NCBI RefSeq assembly: GCF_021245805.1
Contig: NZ_JAJJNF010000002.1
Location: forward strand, 62,001-126,000
Reading direction: 5' to 3'
Length of the DNA stretch: 64,000 bases
Source of the DNA: Mangrovimonas futianensis
GTDB lineage: Bacteria; Bacteroidota; Bacteroidia; Flavobacteriales; Flavobacteriaceae
Made by a program: the position numbers and the translations under genes
Part shown: piece by piece, positions 17,458-26,352 of the stretch
Layout: every line of letters begins with the position of its first letter
Numbering within the stretch: position 1 is the stretch's first letter
Notes under the pieces: generated by a model
The model's input: only the letters and a program-made list of their open reading frames with translations
Databases searched by the model: none
What the model was told of the DNA's origin: nothing

Positions 17458-18084
17458 TTATTCTTCAGTTTTACGCAACCGAATGTTTCCGTTAATAGTC
17501 CTCAACTCAATATCATTAGAACCCGCACCTAAAGTTTCTTTAGAGACGCTTCCATTTTTGGAAATGAGCTGGGTATTTCCTTGATCGGTCACTAAATTTA
17601 TATCACCTTGAAGGGTATGCACTGTAATATTAGGGCGGTGCAACCAGCCATCAAAATGCCCCTGCTTTAATTCTACTCTTAGCTTATGATATTGCCCTCG
17701 CACCATAATTGAGGCCAAATCACTTCTTACAGATACAACTTTATCGTTGGGAACCTTAACATGTAAAACAATAGAAAGAGCTTTATGAGCTGCCAATTTA
17801 TCGTCTGGAGCTTTAAAGATAGGTTGGAATGCCGTAGAAATCTTTAAGCTATCCAAATTCGATTCCGTCAACAAAATGACCTGTTCGCTATATTCCCCCT
17901 CAACAGCCATTTGAATTTCTATCCCATCTTGTTTGGTGTTTTCCAAGTTTATTCGAAAACACTGGTCGCAATCTATTTGCAAAAATGCCACCAAATCGTC
18001 ATCAAAGGTTTTATGCGTGACCTTTTGAGAGAACGCAAATAGAGTTCCCAACAACATTAAAAAACAGCTAACATGAATCTTCAT
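17458..18084 (-). CDS. secreted DUF4097-like adhesin-type protein
   Basis: Function unknown. The 208-residue product starts with a signal peptide (MKIHVSCFLMLLGTLFAFSQ). The C-terminal half has short repeating beta turns (RGQYHKLRVELKQGHFDGWL, ITVHTLQGDINLVTDQGNTQLI, DIELRTINGNIRLRK) like the beta-helical DUF4097/auto-transporter adhesin head. It lies between lspA and the DksA-like gene. Its ATG directly follows the U-tract of a strong terminator, so expression may depend on readthrough. Periplasmic or surface location is inferred from the signal peptide. Confidence 0.75.
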   Translation of the reverse strand: MKIHVSCFLMLLGTLFAFSQKVTHKTFDDDLVAFLQIDCDQCFRINLENTKQDGIEIQMAVEGEYSEQVILLTESNLDSLKISTAFQPIFKAPDDKLAAHKALSIVLHVKVPNDKVVSVRSDLASIMVRGQYHKLRVELKQGHFDGWLHRPNITVHTLQGDINLVTDQGNTQLISKNGSVSKETLGAGSNDIELRTINGNIRLRKTEE

Positions 18085-18085
18085 A

Positions 18086-18122
18086 AAACAAAAAGCGCTT
18101 CAATATAAATTTGAAGCGCTTT
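18086..18122 (-). terminator. strong intrinsic terminator between the DksA-like gene and the adhesin-like gene
   Basis: A perfect 12-base stem (AAAGCGCTTCAA with TTGAAGCGCTTT, loop of 7) is followed on the minus strand by TTGTTTTATG. The ATG at the end of that tract is the start codon of the next gene. Confidence 0.85.
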
Positions 18123-18142
18123 AGATCTTTTAAATGTATTTT

Positions 18143-18523
18143 TTATTGCATGTTTTTGGCTTCAATGCTTAAAGTTGCATGAGGTACCAATTTCAAGCGT
18201 TCTTTGCTTATTAGTTTTCCAGTAACACGACAAATACCATAGGTCTTGTTTTCAATTCGAATCAAGGCATTCTTTAAATCTCTAATAAACTTCTCTTGAC
18301 GAATGGCCAATTGGGAGTTGGCTTCCTTACTCATGGTTTCGCTTCCCTCTTCAAAGGCTTTAAATGTTGGAGATGTATCATCTGTACCATTATTCAAATC
18401 ATTCATATAAGCGCTCTTAATCAGCTCCAAATCATGTTTGGCCTTTTCAATTTTCTCTTGTATTATGGCTTTGAATTCTGCTAAATCCTTATCTGAGTAT
18501 CTTACGTTTGCATCTACTGACAT
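18143..18523 (-). CDS. TraR/DksA family protein with degenerate zinc finger
   Basis: DksA relatives enter the RNA polymerase secondary channel and modulate initiation with ppGpp. The 126-residue protein has the N-terminal coiled-coil region (ADLAEFKAIIQEKIEKAKHD and EANSQLAIRQEKFIRDLKNAL) and the C-terminal RIENKTYGICRVTGKLISKERLKLVPHATLSIEAK. Of the four zinc-binding cysteines of classical DksA only one remains (GICRVTG), so the finger probably does not bind zinc in the usual way. It follows ileS by 4 bases. I believe this variant form is standard in the Flavobacteriia, so it is not damage. Direct DksA function is inferred. Confidence 0.88.
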   Translation of the reverse strand: MSVDANVRYSDKDLAEFKAIIQEKIEKAKHDLELIKSAYMNDLNNGTDDTSPTFKAFEEGSETMSKEANSQLAIRQEKFIRDLKNALIRIENKTYGICRVTGKLISKERLKLVPHATLSIEAKNMQ

Positions 18524-18527
18524 AATC

Positions 18528-21500
18528 TTAATGTTTTTGTATGAACAACTTGGTATTTATTTCGTCGAAAGCAATTTCTATACCATCATTCACTTGATCT
18601 AAAATTTCAAGTTCTTCAGTTAGTGTTTCTTCTTTTATATATTCCATATTTGAAGCGACTGCCTTTTCAATGTTTTCTTCCCATTGCAGGGAAACATCAA
18701 TACGATCGGTTACTTCAAATCCTGAATCTTTACGGAGGTTTTGGATTCGGTTTACCAACTCACGGGCAATACCTTCTTCACGTAAATCTTCATTAATGGT
18801 AACATCAAGGGCAACGGTTAATGAACCCTGGTTGGCAACCAACCAACCCTCAATATCTTGTGACGTTATTTCAAAATCATCGCTGCCTAAAGTAATATTT
18901 TTTCCGTTAATATCAACGTCAATTTCGCCATTTTGCTCTATTTTTTTGATGTCATCCGCATTAAATTGAGCCACTTTAGCCGCTATAGACTTCATATCCT
19001 TACCATATTTAGGCCCCAAAGCTTTAAAGTTTGGCTTGATATTCTTAACCAAAATATCAGAAGCATCTTCCAGAAGGTCTATTTCTTTGATATTAACTTC
19101 TCTTTTAATCAAATCCCCAACTGCCAAGATTTCTTCTTTTTGTCGTTGGCTATCTATGGGAACCATAATCTTTTGCAATGGTTGACGTACCTTGATTTTC
19201 TCTTTGGCTCTTAAAGAAAGTACCAATGAAGAAATAGTTTGTGCAGCTTCCATTTTGCGTTCCAATTCCTTGTCAACAAACACCTCATCAAACTGTGGAA
19301 ACTCCGCTAAATGTAAACTTTCAAATGGTTCCTTTTGGGTCACACCATTCAAGTCTTGATATAGCCTATCCATAAAGAATGGAGCAACAGGAGCTCCCAA
19401 CTTAGCCAAAGTCACCATACAAGTATAAAGTGTCTGGTAAGCAGAGATCTTATCTGTTTCATAATCTCCTTTCCAGAAACGCCTTCTACTTAACCTTACA
19501 TACCAATTACTCAGGTATTCCTGAGTAAAATCTGAAATAGCTCTAGCCGCCTTGGTAGGCTCATAATCGGCATAAAACGCATCCACCTTTTGAATTAAAG
19601 TATGCAATTCCGATAAAATCCATCGATCCAGTTCTGGGCGTTCTTCCAAAGGCAAATCCGCCTCACTATAAGTAAAATTGTCTAAATTGGTATATAAAGA
19701 AAAGAACGAATAGGTGTTATAAAGGGTTCCAAAGAACTTACGTTTCACCTCTTCAATTCCTTCTATATCAAATTTAAGATTGTCCCACGGGTTGGCATTA
19801 CTAATCATATACCAACGGGTAGCATCTGCCCCGTAAGTGGAAAGTGTTTCAAAAGGATCAACGGCATTCCCCAAACGCTTGGACATTTTCTGTCCGTTTT
19901 TATCAAGAACCAGTCCGTTTGATACCACATTTTTATAAGCTACCGAATCAAACACCATAGTTCCAATAGCATGTAATGTATAGAACCAACCTCTGGTTTG
20001 ATCAACTCCTTCGGCAATAAAATCGGCCGGATAAGAAGTATGACCATCTATTTTCTCTTTATTCTCAAACGGATAATGCCACTGTGCATATGGCATGGAA
20101 CCAGAATCAAACCAAACATCAATCAAGTCACTTTCTCTTTTCATCGGTTTCCCTGAAGGGGACACCAAAGTAATCTGATCAACAATATTTTTATGTAAAT
20201 CTAATTTGTCATAATTGTCATCAGTCATATTCCCCACTTCAAAGTCGGCAAAAATATCTTGATCCAGAACTCCCGCTTCGATGGCTTTGGTCATTTCCGA
20301 CTTTAATTCTTCAACCGAACCTATACACAACTCTTCTCTTCCATCTTCAGTTCTCCAGATAGGCAAAGGAATACCCCAGTAACGCGAACGCGACAGGTTC
20401 CAATCATTGGCATTGGCTAACCAATTTCCAAAACGCCCTGTTCCTGTAGCCTTAGGTTTCCAGTTAATGGTATTGTTTAAGGCTACCATACGTTCTTTCA
20501 CATCAGTCACCTTGATAAACCAAGAATCTAATGGATAATACAAAATAGGTTTATCAGTTCTCCAACAATTCGGGTAACTGTGCTTATATTTTTCAACCTT
20601 AAAGGCTTTATTTTCAATTTTCAATTTGATGGCCAACTCAACATCAACAGATTTTTCTGGAGCCTCTCCATCTGCATAATACTCGTTCTTCACATATTGA
20701 CCAGCAAATTCGCCCATTTCAGGACGGAATTTACCCTGTAAATCCACCAATGGAACTAAATTGTCATTTTCATCCTTGACCAACATAGGAGGTACCTCTG
20801 GGGTCGCTTGTTTGGCAACTAAGGCATCATCTGCACCAAAAGTAGGCGCCGTATGCACAATTCCAGTACCATCCTCGGTAGTTACGAAATCTCCAGAAAT
20901 CACCCTAAACGCATTTTCTGGATTTTCAAAAGGTAGGGCATAGGCCAACAATTGCTCATATTTGATTCCTACCAAATCACTCCCTTTAAATTCTTTAAGA
21001 ATGCGGAAAGGGATCTTTTTATCTTCTTGGGTATAATTGGCAATATCTTCGGCCGATTCAGCCTCAAAAAACTTACCAGAGAACTGCTTGTTAACTAAAG
21101 GCTTCCCTAAAACCACCTTTATTGGCTCAAAAGTATATTGGTTAAAACTTTCGACCAATACATAATCTATTTTTGGCCCTACAGTTAAAGCTGTATTACT
21201 TGGTAACGTCCAAGGTGTTGTAGTCCATGCTAGGAAATGAATGTCCCCTTCTCCCTGAAGAAAATCAGGTAAGCTTTCTGGTTTAGCTTTAAATTGAGCC
21301 ACTACTGTTGTATCAGTAACATCCTGATAGGTTCCTGGTTGGTTTAATTCGTGTGAACTTAGACCCGTTCCTGCCTTTGGCGAATAGGGTTGAATGGTAT
21401 AGCCTTTATACAATAAGTTTTTGTCATAAATTTGCTTCAACAACCACCAAACACTTTCCATATACTTGGGCTCATAGGTGATGTATGGATCATCCATATC

Positions 21501-21932
21501 AACCCAATACCCCATTTTTTCTGTAAGGTCATTCCAAACATCAGTATAACGCATTACAGCTTTTCTACAGGCAGCATTATAATCCTCAACAGAAATGGTT
21601 TTACCGATATCCTCTTTAGTAATTCCCAGCTCCTTTTCAACACCCAACTCAATAGGCAAACCATGTGTATCCCAACCAGCTTTACGCTTTACTTGGAATC
21701 CCTTCATGGTTTTGTATCGAGGGAATATATCTTTGATAGCTCGTGCCAAAACATGGTGAACACCAGGCAAGCCATTAGCTGACGGTGGACCCTCAAAAAA
21801 CACAAATGGCTTAGCGTTTTCTCGTGTGGTGACACTCTTTTCGAATATGTTATTTTCTTTCCAATAATCAAGGATTTCACTAGCCACATTTGGCAAGTCA
21901 AGGCCTTTATATTCAGGGAATTTCTTACTCAT
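18528..21932 (-). CDS. ileS: isoleucyl-tRNA synthetase
   Basis: Charges tRNA-Ile with isoleucine and edits valine. The 1134 residues match the long form. The class I signature is GPPSANGLPGVHH at residues 48-60 and the second is KMSKRLGN near residue 682. The editing domain lies about residues 200-420 (including TTPWTLPSN and GTGIVHTAPTFGADD). The anticodon-binding region carries WYVRLSRRRFWKG. The PGVHH-type first signature resembles eukaryote-like type 2 enzymes, a form often less sensitive to mupirocin; that link is family knowledge, not a measurement here. First gene of the unit that ends with lspA. Confidence 0.97.
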   Translation of the reverse strand: MSKKFPEYKGLDLPNVASEILDYWKENNIFEKSVTTRENAKPFVFFEGPPSANGLPGVHHVLARAIKDIFPRYKTMKGFQVKRKAGWDTHGLPIELGVEKELGITKEDIGKTISVEDYNAACRKAVMRYTDVWNDLTEKMGYWVDMDDPYITYEPKYMESVWWLLKQIYDKNLLYKGYTIQPYSPKAGTGLSSHELNQPGTYQDVTDTTVVAQFKAKPESLPDFLQGEGDIHFLAWTTTPWTLPSNTALTVGPKIDYVLVESFNQYTFEPIKVVLGKPLVNKQFSGKFFEAESAEDIANYTQEDKKIPFRILKEFKGSDLVGIKYEQLLAYALPFENPENAFRVISGDFVTTEDGTGIVHTAPTFGADDALVAKQATPEVPPMLVKDENDNLVPLVDLQGKFRPEMGEFAGQYVKNEYYADGEAPEKSVDVELAIKLKIENKAFKVEKYKHSYPNCWRTDKPILYYPLDSWFIKVTDVKERMVALNNTINWKPKATGTGRFGNWLANANDWNLSRSRYWGIPLPIWRTEDGREELCIGSVEELKSEMTKAIEAGVLDQDIFADFEVGNMTDDNYDKLDLHKNIVDQITLVSPSGKPMKRESDLIDVWFDSGSMPYAQWHYPFENKEKIDGHTSYPADFIAEGVDQTRGWFYTLHAIGTMVFDSVAYKNVVSNGLVLDKNGQKMSKRLGNAVDPFETLSTYGADATRWYMISNANPWDNLKFDIEGIEEVKRKFFGTLYNTYSFFSLYTNLDNFTYSEADLPLEERPELDRWILSELHTLIQKVDAFYADYEPTKAARAISDFTQEYLSNWYVRLSRRRFWKGDYETDKISAYQTLYTCMVTLAKLGAPVAPFFMDRLYQDLNGVTQKEPFESLHLAEFPQFDEVFVDKELERKMEAAQTISSLVLSLRAKEKIKVRQPLQKIMVPIDSQRQKEEILAVGDLIKREVNIKEIDLLEDASDILVKNIKPNFKALGPKYGKDMKSIAAKVAQFNADDIKKIEQNGEIDVDINGKNITLGSDDFEITSQDIEGWLVANQGSLTVALDVTINEDLREEGIARELVNRIQNLRKDSGFEVTDRIDVSLQWEENIEKAVASNMEYIKEETLTEELEILDQVNDGIEIAFDEINTKLFIQKH

Positions 21933-22124
21933 TGTTACATGTATTCAAATCGACGTGCGAAATTAATGATTTTTAGAGAAATAAGCTGATAAAATATGGG
22001 ATTTTAGAATGACTGACGCTGATTAAATGGTTTCATTTGCTAACAAACCCAAAAACACCCCTCCATAGAAAGTTTAAATTTTGTTAATTCCCTATACGCA
22101 TTGATTTAGAATGCTTAATATTAA

Positions 22125-24977
22125 GTGAATAATCATTCTTACATTTTGATAAGAGCCTTAATCAACAAAACATTTGGGCTGCGAGACGGAGAAATTCGCA
22201 TTTCGTTCCTAATGCAGCTTTATATCTTTTTAATAATTACCGTTTTATTAATCGTAAAACCCACTGTTAATGCTCTATTCTTGTCAAAATTGGGAGCCGA
22301 ACACTTGCCTTTGGGATATATTTTAGTGGCCGTGATTGCTACTTGTATCACCTACTTTTACAATCGTGCCGTTGTTAGATTTTCATTGAACAAGGTAATT
22401 ACTACAACCCTAATTTTCTTTAGCTTAGGATTTATCTCCCTCTATTTAATCATGAACTCTGGAAACTTAGGGGAATACTATTTGTATATCTATTATGTAG
22501 GTGTTGCTCTATTTGCCGTGATTGCTACTTCTCAGTTTTGGATGTTAGCCAATTTGGTTTTTAATGCAAGAGAAGCAAAACGCCTTTTTGGTTTTATAGG
22601 AGCGGGAGCTATAGCCGGTGGTATTTTTGGTGGCTATCTTACAAGTATTATTGTTTCTCGATATAGTAACGGAGATGCCATCTTATTGGCTTCCTTCTTT
22701 ATTTTGTGCTGTATCCCAGTTATTCAACAAATCTGGCACTGGAGGGTTAAAAAACTAAATGAATTCACTAAAAAACAGCGAATACAAGTTGAAACTTCAT
22801 CACATGAATCAGCATTTAAAATTGTTTTAAAATCAAAGCATTTATCATATTTAGCCCTTATTACTGGACTGGGCGTGATTGTTGCCAAAATAGTAGATTT
22901 CCAGTTTAGTGATTTGGCCCACAAGTCTATCACAGACCCAGATAAACTCGCCTCATTTTTTGGGTTTTGGTTTTCTACCTTTAATGTCATAGCCTTAGGG
23001 ACTCAATTGTTTTTAACCAATAAATTACTTAGTAGACTAGGCGTATCTTCATCCCTATTAATCCTACCATTGGGCATCGCATTAGGAAGTTTGCTTCTCA
23101 TTGCCATTCCAGAATTATGGGTTTTAATATTAATCAAAGGTATTGATGGTAGTTTTAAACAAAGTTTAAATAAAGCGGCAACGGAATTATCAATCATGCC
23201 GATACCCTTCCAGATTAAAAATCAAGCCAAATCCTTTATAGATGTGGCCGTTGATAGTATGGCAACAGGTTTTGCTGGTCTCATGCTTTTTATAATGGTT
23301 AGGAAATTAAAATTAGAGTCCTTCCATCTCACCTTATTGGTAGTGTTCTTCTCCCTCCTTTGGATTATTCTAATCTATAAACTCCGGGAGACTTATTTTA
23401 ATTCCTTTAGACTCAATATCCAACGCAACTTGAACTATGATCATCATGAAGAAAAGAAGCATAATAAAGCTTCTACATTGGCATATGCTAGAAAAGTTTT
23501 TATTTCAGCTACCCCAAAGGAAATAATTGATTTATTGGGAAGATTAAGCCCCTATAAAATTTCGGCACTCAGACCAGAAATTATTCAGTTGTTAAAACAC
23601 CCTTCAAACAAAATTAAAAAAGCTGTAATTCGGCAATTACATCATTTTAAATCGGACGTATCTAAAGAAAAGATTGAAGCACTATTAAAGGAGCCAGACC
23701 CAGAAGTAATTTATTATGCCCTTGAATATTTATTGGATTTCTCTTATAAAAGTAAAACAGCATTTTTTGATAAATTTTTAAACCATCATGACCCAAGAAT
23801 AGCGAGGGCAGCATTACTTTGTTTAGCCAAGGAAACATCACAAAACAAAAAATTGGCTAAAAAATATCATTTGGAATCACGAATTTCAGATTGGGTCCAA
23901 GAATTAAGTGCTCCCGATGGATTTTCTAATAAAGTGGAAGTTGCAGAACTATTGGAAACCATAGCCTATTCTGGCATTCAAAAATATTACCCCTTCATCA
24001 ATGTTCATTTATACAACAAAAGTAAGTATATCGTAAAACGCGCCATTAAAGCAGCTGCTATTACATTGGAAAAAGATTACATTCCGTTATTAACCCCATT
24101 TTTAAAGGAAAAAGCTTTCAGAAATCAAGCCATAAAAGCTTTAAAAACTTATGGCCCCGATATTTCAACTCGCTTACTACATATAGATGATGAAATCAAT
24201 TTAGATGATGAAATCAAGCGATTTATTCCAAAAATAATCGGGGCATTTGAAACACAAAACTCAGTGCAAATGCTATCAAGGTTACTTAAAAACGAGGATG
24301 TTTATATCAGACTTGAAGCTTCAAAAGCATTGGTAAAATTAAAATCAAAAAACGAGAATCTCATTTTCAACCGTAGATCTTTCAAAAAATCAATAATAAG
24401 GGAATGTGAGTTTGCCAAGGAAACTTTGGATATTTTAAGTTCCATAATTTACGTGTTGAAATCACAAGCTATTCAGCACCAAGAAGATGACGACCAATTC
24501 GAAATAAAAATCGCTCAGGAAAGTTTAAAGGACCTTTTGGAAAAACAATTAGATCAAAGCTTTCTTTGCATTTTCAAACTATTGAGCATTCTCTACGAAG
24601 AGGCAGATATGAATGTGAGCTACTCGGGTATTCTGAGTGAAACAAAAGAAGCACGAATCAACGCTTTGGAATTCTTGGACAATTTATTACAGAGTCAACT
24701 AAGCAATAGAATTTTGCCATTAGTGGAATATTATATTGTTGAAGAGCAAGAATTGAAGCATGTCCCTTTAAAAATTAATATTGTTCCAGAAATGGCCTAC
24801 CTCAAACTTTTACTCAAGAAAAGAGATAATCGTGTGAAGTTAGAAGTTTTACACTTAATAAAAGTTCTCAATTTATCCACTCTTTCATCGGAAGTTTCGG
24901 ACATGCAAAAACACACCAATAGAGCCATAAGAATCTATGCAACCGAAACTATGAAACAGTTTGCCAATTCTGCTTAA
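22125..24977 (+). CDS. Npt1/Npt2-like transporter domain fused to HEAT repeats
   Basis: A 950-residue membrane protein. Residues about 20-430 form a 12-helix domain related to ATP/ADP translocases of the NTT/Npt family (FLIITVLLIVKPTVNALFLSKLG near residue 37, GFIGAGAIAGGIFGGYL near residue 160). Residues about 450-950 are soluble, with HEAT-like alpha repeats (for example HPSNKIKKAVIRQLHHF and NEDVYIRLEASKALVKLK). The substrate is unknown; free-living Bacteroidota would gain little from ATP import, so transport of another nucleotide or a signalling role is possible. The reported GTG start is uncertain: a TTG at 22146 gives the N-terminus LIRALINKTFGLRDGE, which I would expect from the family. 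The stop overlaps that of the convergent gene. Confidence 0.82.
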   Translation: MNNHSYILIRALINKTFGLRDGEIRISFLMQLYIFLIITVLLIVKPTVNALFLSKLGAEHLPLGYILVAVIATCITYFYNRAVVRFSLNKVITTTLIFFSLGFISLYLIMNSGNLGEYYLYIYYVGVALFAVIATSQFWMLANLVFNAREAKRLFGFIGAGAIAGGIFGGYLTSIIVSRYSNGDAILLASFFILCCIPVIQQIWHWRVKKLNEFTKKQRIQVETSSHESAFKIVLKSKHLSYLALITGLGVIVAKIVDFQFSDLAHKSITDPDKLASFFGFWFSTFNVIALGTQLFLTNKLLSRLGVSSSLLILPLGIALGSLLLIAIPELWVLILIKGIDGSFKQSLNKAATELSIMPIPFQIKNQAKSFIDVAVDSMATGFAGLMLFIMVRKLKLESFHLTLLVVFFSLLWIILIYKLRETYFNSFRLNIQRNLNYDHHEEKKHNKASTLAYARKVFISATPKEIIDLLGRLSPYKISALRPEIIQLLKHPSNKIKKAVIRQLHHFKSDVSKEKIEALLKEPDPEVIYYALEYLLDFSYKSKTAFFDKFLNHHDPRIARAALLCLAKETSQNKKLAKKYHLESRISDWVQELSAPDGFSNKVEVAELLETIAYSGIQKYYPFINVHLYNKSKYIVKRAIKAAAITLEKDYIPLLTPFLKEKAFRNQAIKALKTYGPDISTRLLHIDDEINLDDEIKRFIPKIIGAFETQNSVQMLSRLLKNEDVYIRLEASKALVKLKSKNENLIFNRRSFKKSIIRECEFAKETLDILSSIIYVLKSQAIQHQEDDDQFEIKIAQESLKDLLEKQLDQSFLCIFKLLSILYEEADMNVSYSGILSETKEARINALEFLDNLLQSQLSNRILPLVEYYIVEEQELKHVPLKINIVPEMAYLKLLLKKRDNRVKLEVLHLIKVLNLSTLSSEVSDMQKHTNRAIRIYATETMKQFANSA

Positions 24978-26290
24978 CCATCGCCTTGATCTTCATCATC
25001 CCTATATTCTATATCAAGTTCGGAGGGCATACTATCCAAATGATCTTTAGTAATCAAATCGTCAATTTTTCCAGCTAAATACATGTGAGCTCCTGCCGAA
25101 TTTTTGTTGAGAACATTGGTCATTAAACAAACTATATACTTGGTACCATCATCGTGTTCGACAATGATAACTGAATTCATATAATTGTAGACATTGCCAG
25201 CGTATTGCTTACAATTTGGATCCTTTTCCCTATCACATTTATAAAAACTTCCCGATTTAAAATAAACAGCGGCGCTATCCAATTTAGGTGATCTCGCATA
25301 CCTAATACGTCGGTCTGTCAAATAAAGTAAACGCTTAATCTCCAAACTTGATTGCGCGTCAACTACTTTACCCTGTTCTAATTTGACTAAATATTTCATC
25401 AAGCCTTGTGGCGTCCCTATGCTTCCTCCCTTTCGGCCAACATATTTTTCTGCAGCTCTGGTAAACATACCTCCCAAGCGCCATTCATCTTCACTAATAC
25501 CCAATTCTCTTAATGGTTCATTGACCACCATATTTGCCAAATTGGTTAATGAATCTCGAGGTGTTTCCTTAAAATAATTTTCAGCTTCTTCCTCAGTCAA
25601 CGTAAAATAATATTCTTCAAAAGCAGCCATTAACATTGCTTCGCGGTACATTACACTAGCGGCGCCATTGTTACTTACAGATACCATATGGTCCAACCAT
25701 TCATATAAAGAAAAGACATCACTTGCCTGTACTTTTCTCTTAACCAATTTATCTTTTTCTATATCATAAACTGGTATGGTATGATGGTCACCAGTACCCC
25801 AATATCGAGACGACACATTCCTGTTTTTCAAATAACGAACCCTATCCTCCCAAGAATCTGGACATAATTTCCCCAGTTGATAAAACACAGCATTTAAAAC
25901 AGCTATCTTCCCTACACTACCGGGCTGATATCCCACATTCTCCTTATAAGCCGCATATTTCAAATTCTCAGGGTCAGACATATCCAGTACAGCTGCTGAA
26001 TATTTCCCACTAGGAAATAGCTTATTGACCCGACTTTCAAAATCTTTATTCTCCACCAATATCAAATCAACACTATCTTCCATTATGTTAGTTAGATTCA
26101 ATTTAATATCTGCCAAATTTTTATAAGCCCCAGGCGGAATACGTTTATATGGAATGCTATCCTCTTTAAACTTTTGAATTTGGTATAATCGTTTAATACC
26201 AGTCGTTTCATACCCGTCAATAGGATAGAAAATAAAACTTAAGGAAATAAAGACGCCAAGAAAAACTAGAGGCAAAAGTGTTCTTTTCAT
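24974..26290 (-). CDS. beta-lactamase-like serine hydrolase (penicillin-binding fold)
   Basis: Predicted periplasmic serine hydrolase, 438 residues from ATG 26290 (the frame to 26302 would need a TTG). An N-terminal hydrophobic anchor (about 5-23) is followed by a linker and a class A-type domain. The three active-site motifs are present: SVGK at 125-128 (PGSVGK), SNN at 206-208 (SVSNNGA) and a KSG motif in VYFKSGSFYKCD. True beta-lactamase or DD-peptidase activity is not shown; a role in cell-wall or ester hydrolysis is equally possible. It converges on the Npt-HEAT gene with overlapping stops. Confidence 0.82.
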   Translation of the reverse strand: MKRTLLPLVFLGVFISLSFIFYPIDGYETTGIKRLYQIQKFKEDSIPYKRIPPGAYKNLADIKLNLTNIMEDSVDLILVENKDFESRVNKLFPSGKYSAAVLDMSDPENLKYAAYKENVGYQPGSVGKIAVLNAVFYQLGKLCPDSWEDRVRYLKNRNVSSRYWGTGDHHTIPVYDIEKDKLVKRKVQASDVFSLYEWLDHMVSVSNNGAASVMYREAMLMAAFEEYYFTLTEEEAENYFKETPRDSLTNLANMVVNEPLRELGISEDEWRLGGMFTRAAEKYVGRKGGSIGTPQGLMKYLVKLEQGKVVDAQSSLEIKRLLYLTDRRIRYARSPKLDSAAVYFKSGSFYKCDREKDPNCKQYAGNVYNYMNSVIIVEHDDGTKYIVCLMTNVLNKNSAGAHMYLAGKIDDLITKDHLDSMPSELDIEYRDDEDQGDG

Positions 26291-26352
26291 AATATAAAAC
26301 AATATCTCCCTAAATATAAATGATTTAAGATGAATATTAAAGTTCTAAGGAA

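Noticed and set aside
24974..24977. Frameshift or fusion at the end of the Npt-HEAT gene
   Set aside because: The 4-base overlap is between stop codons of convergent genes, both of full expected length.
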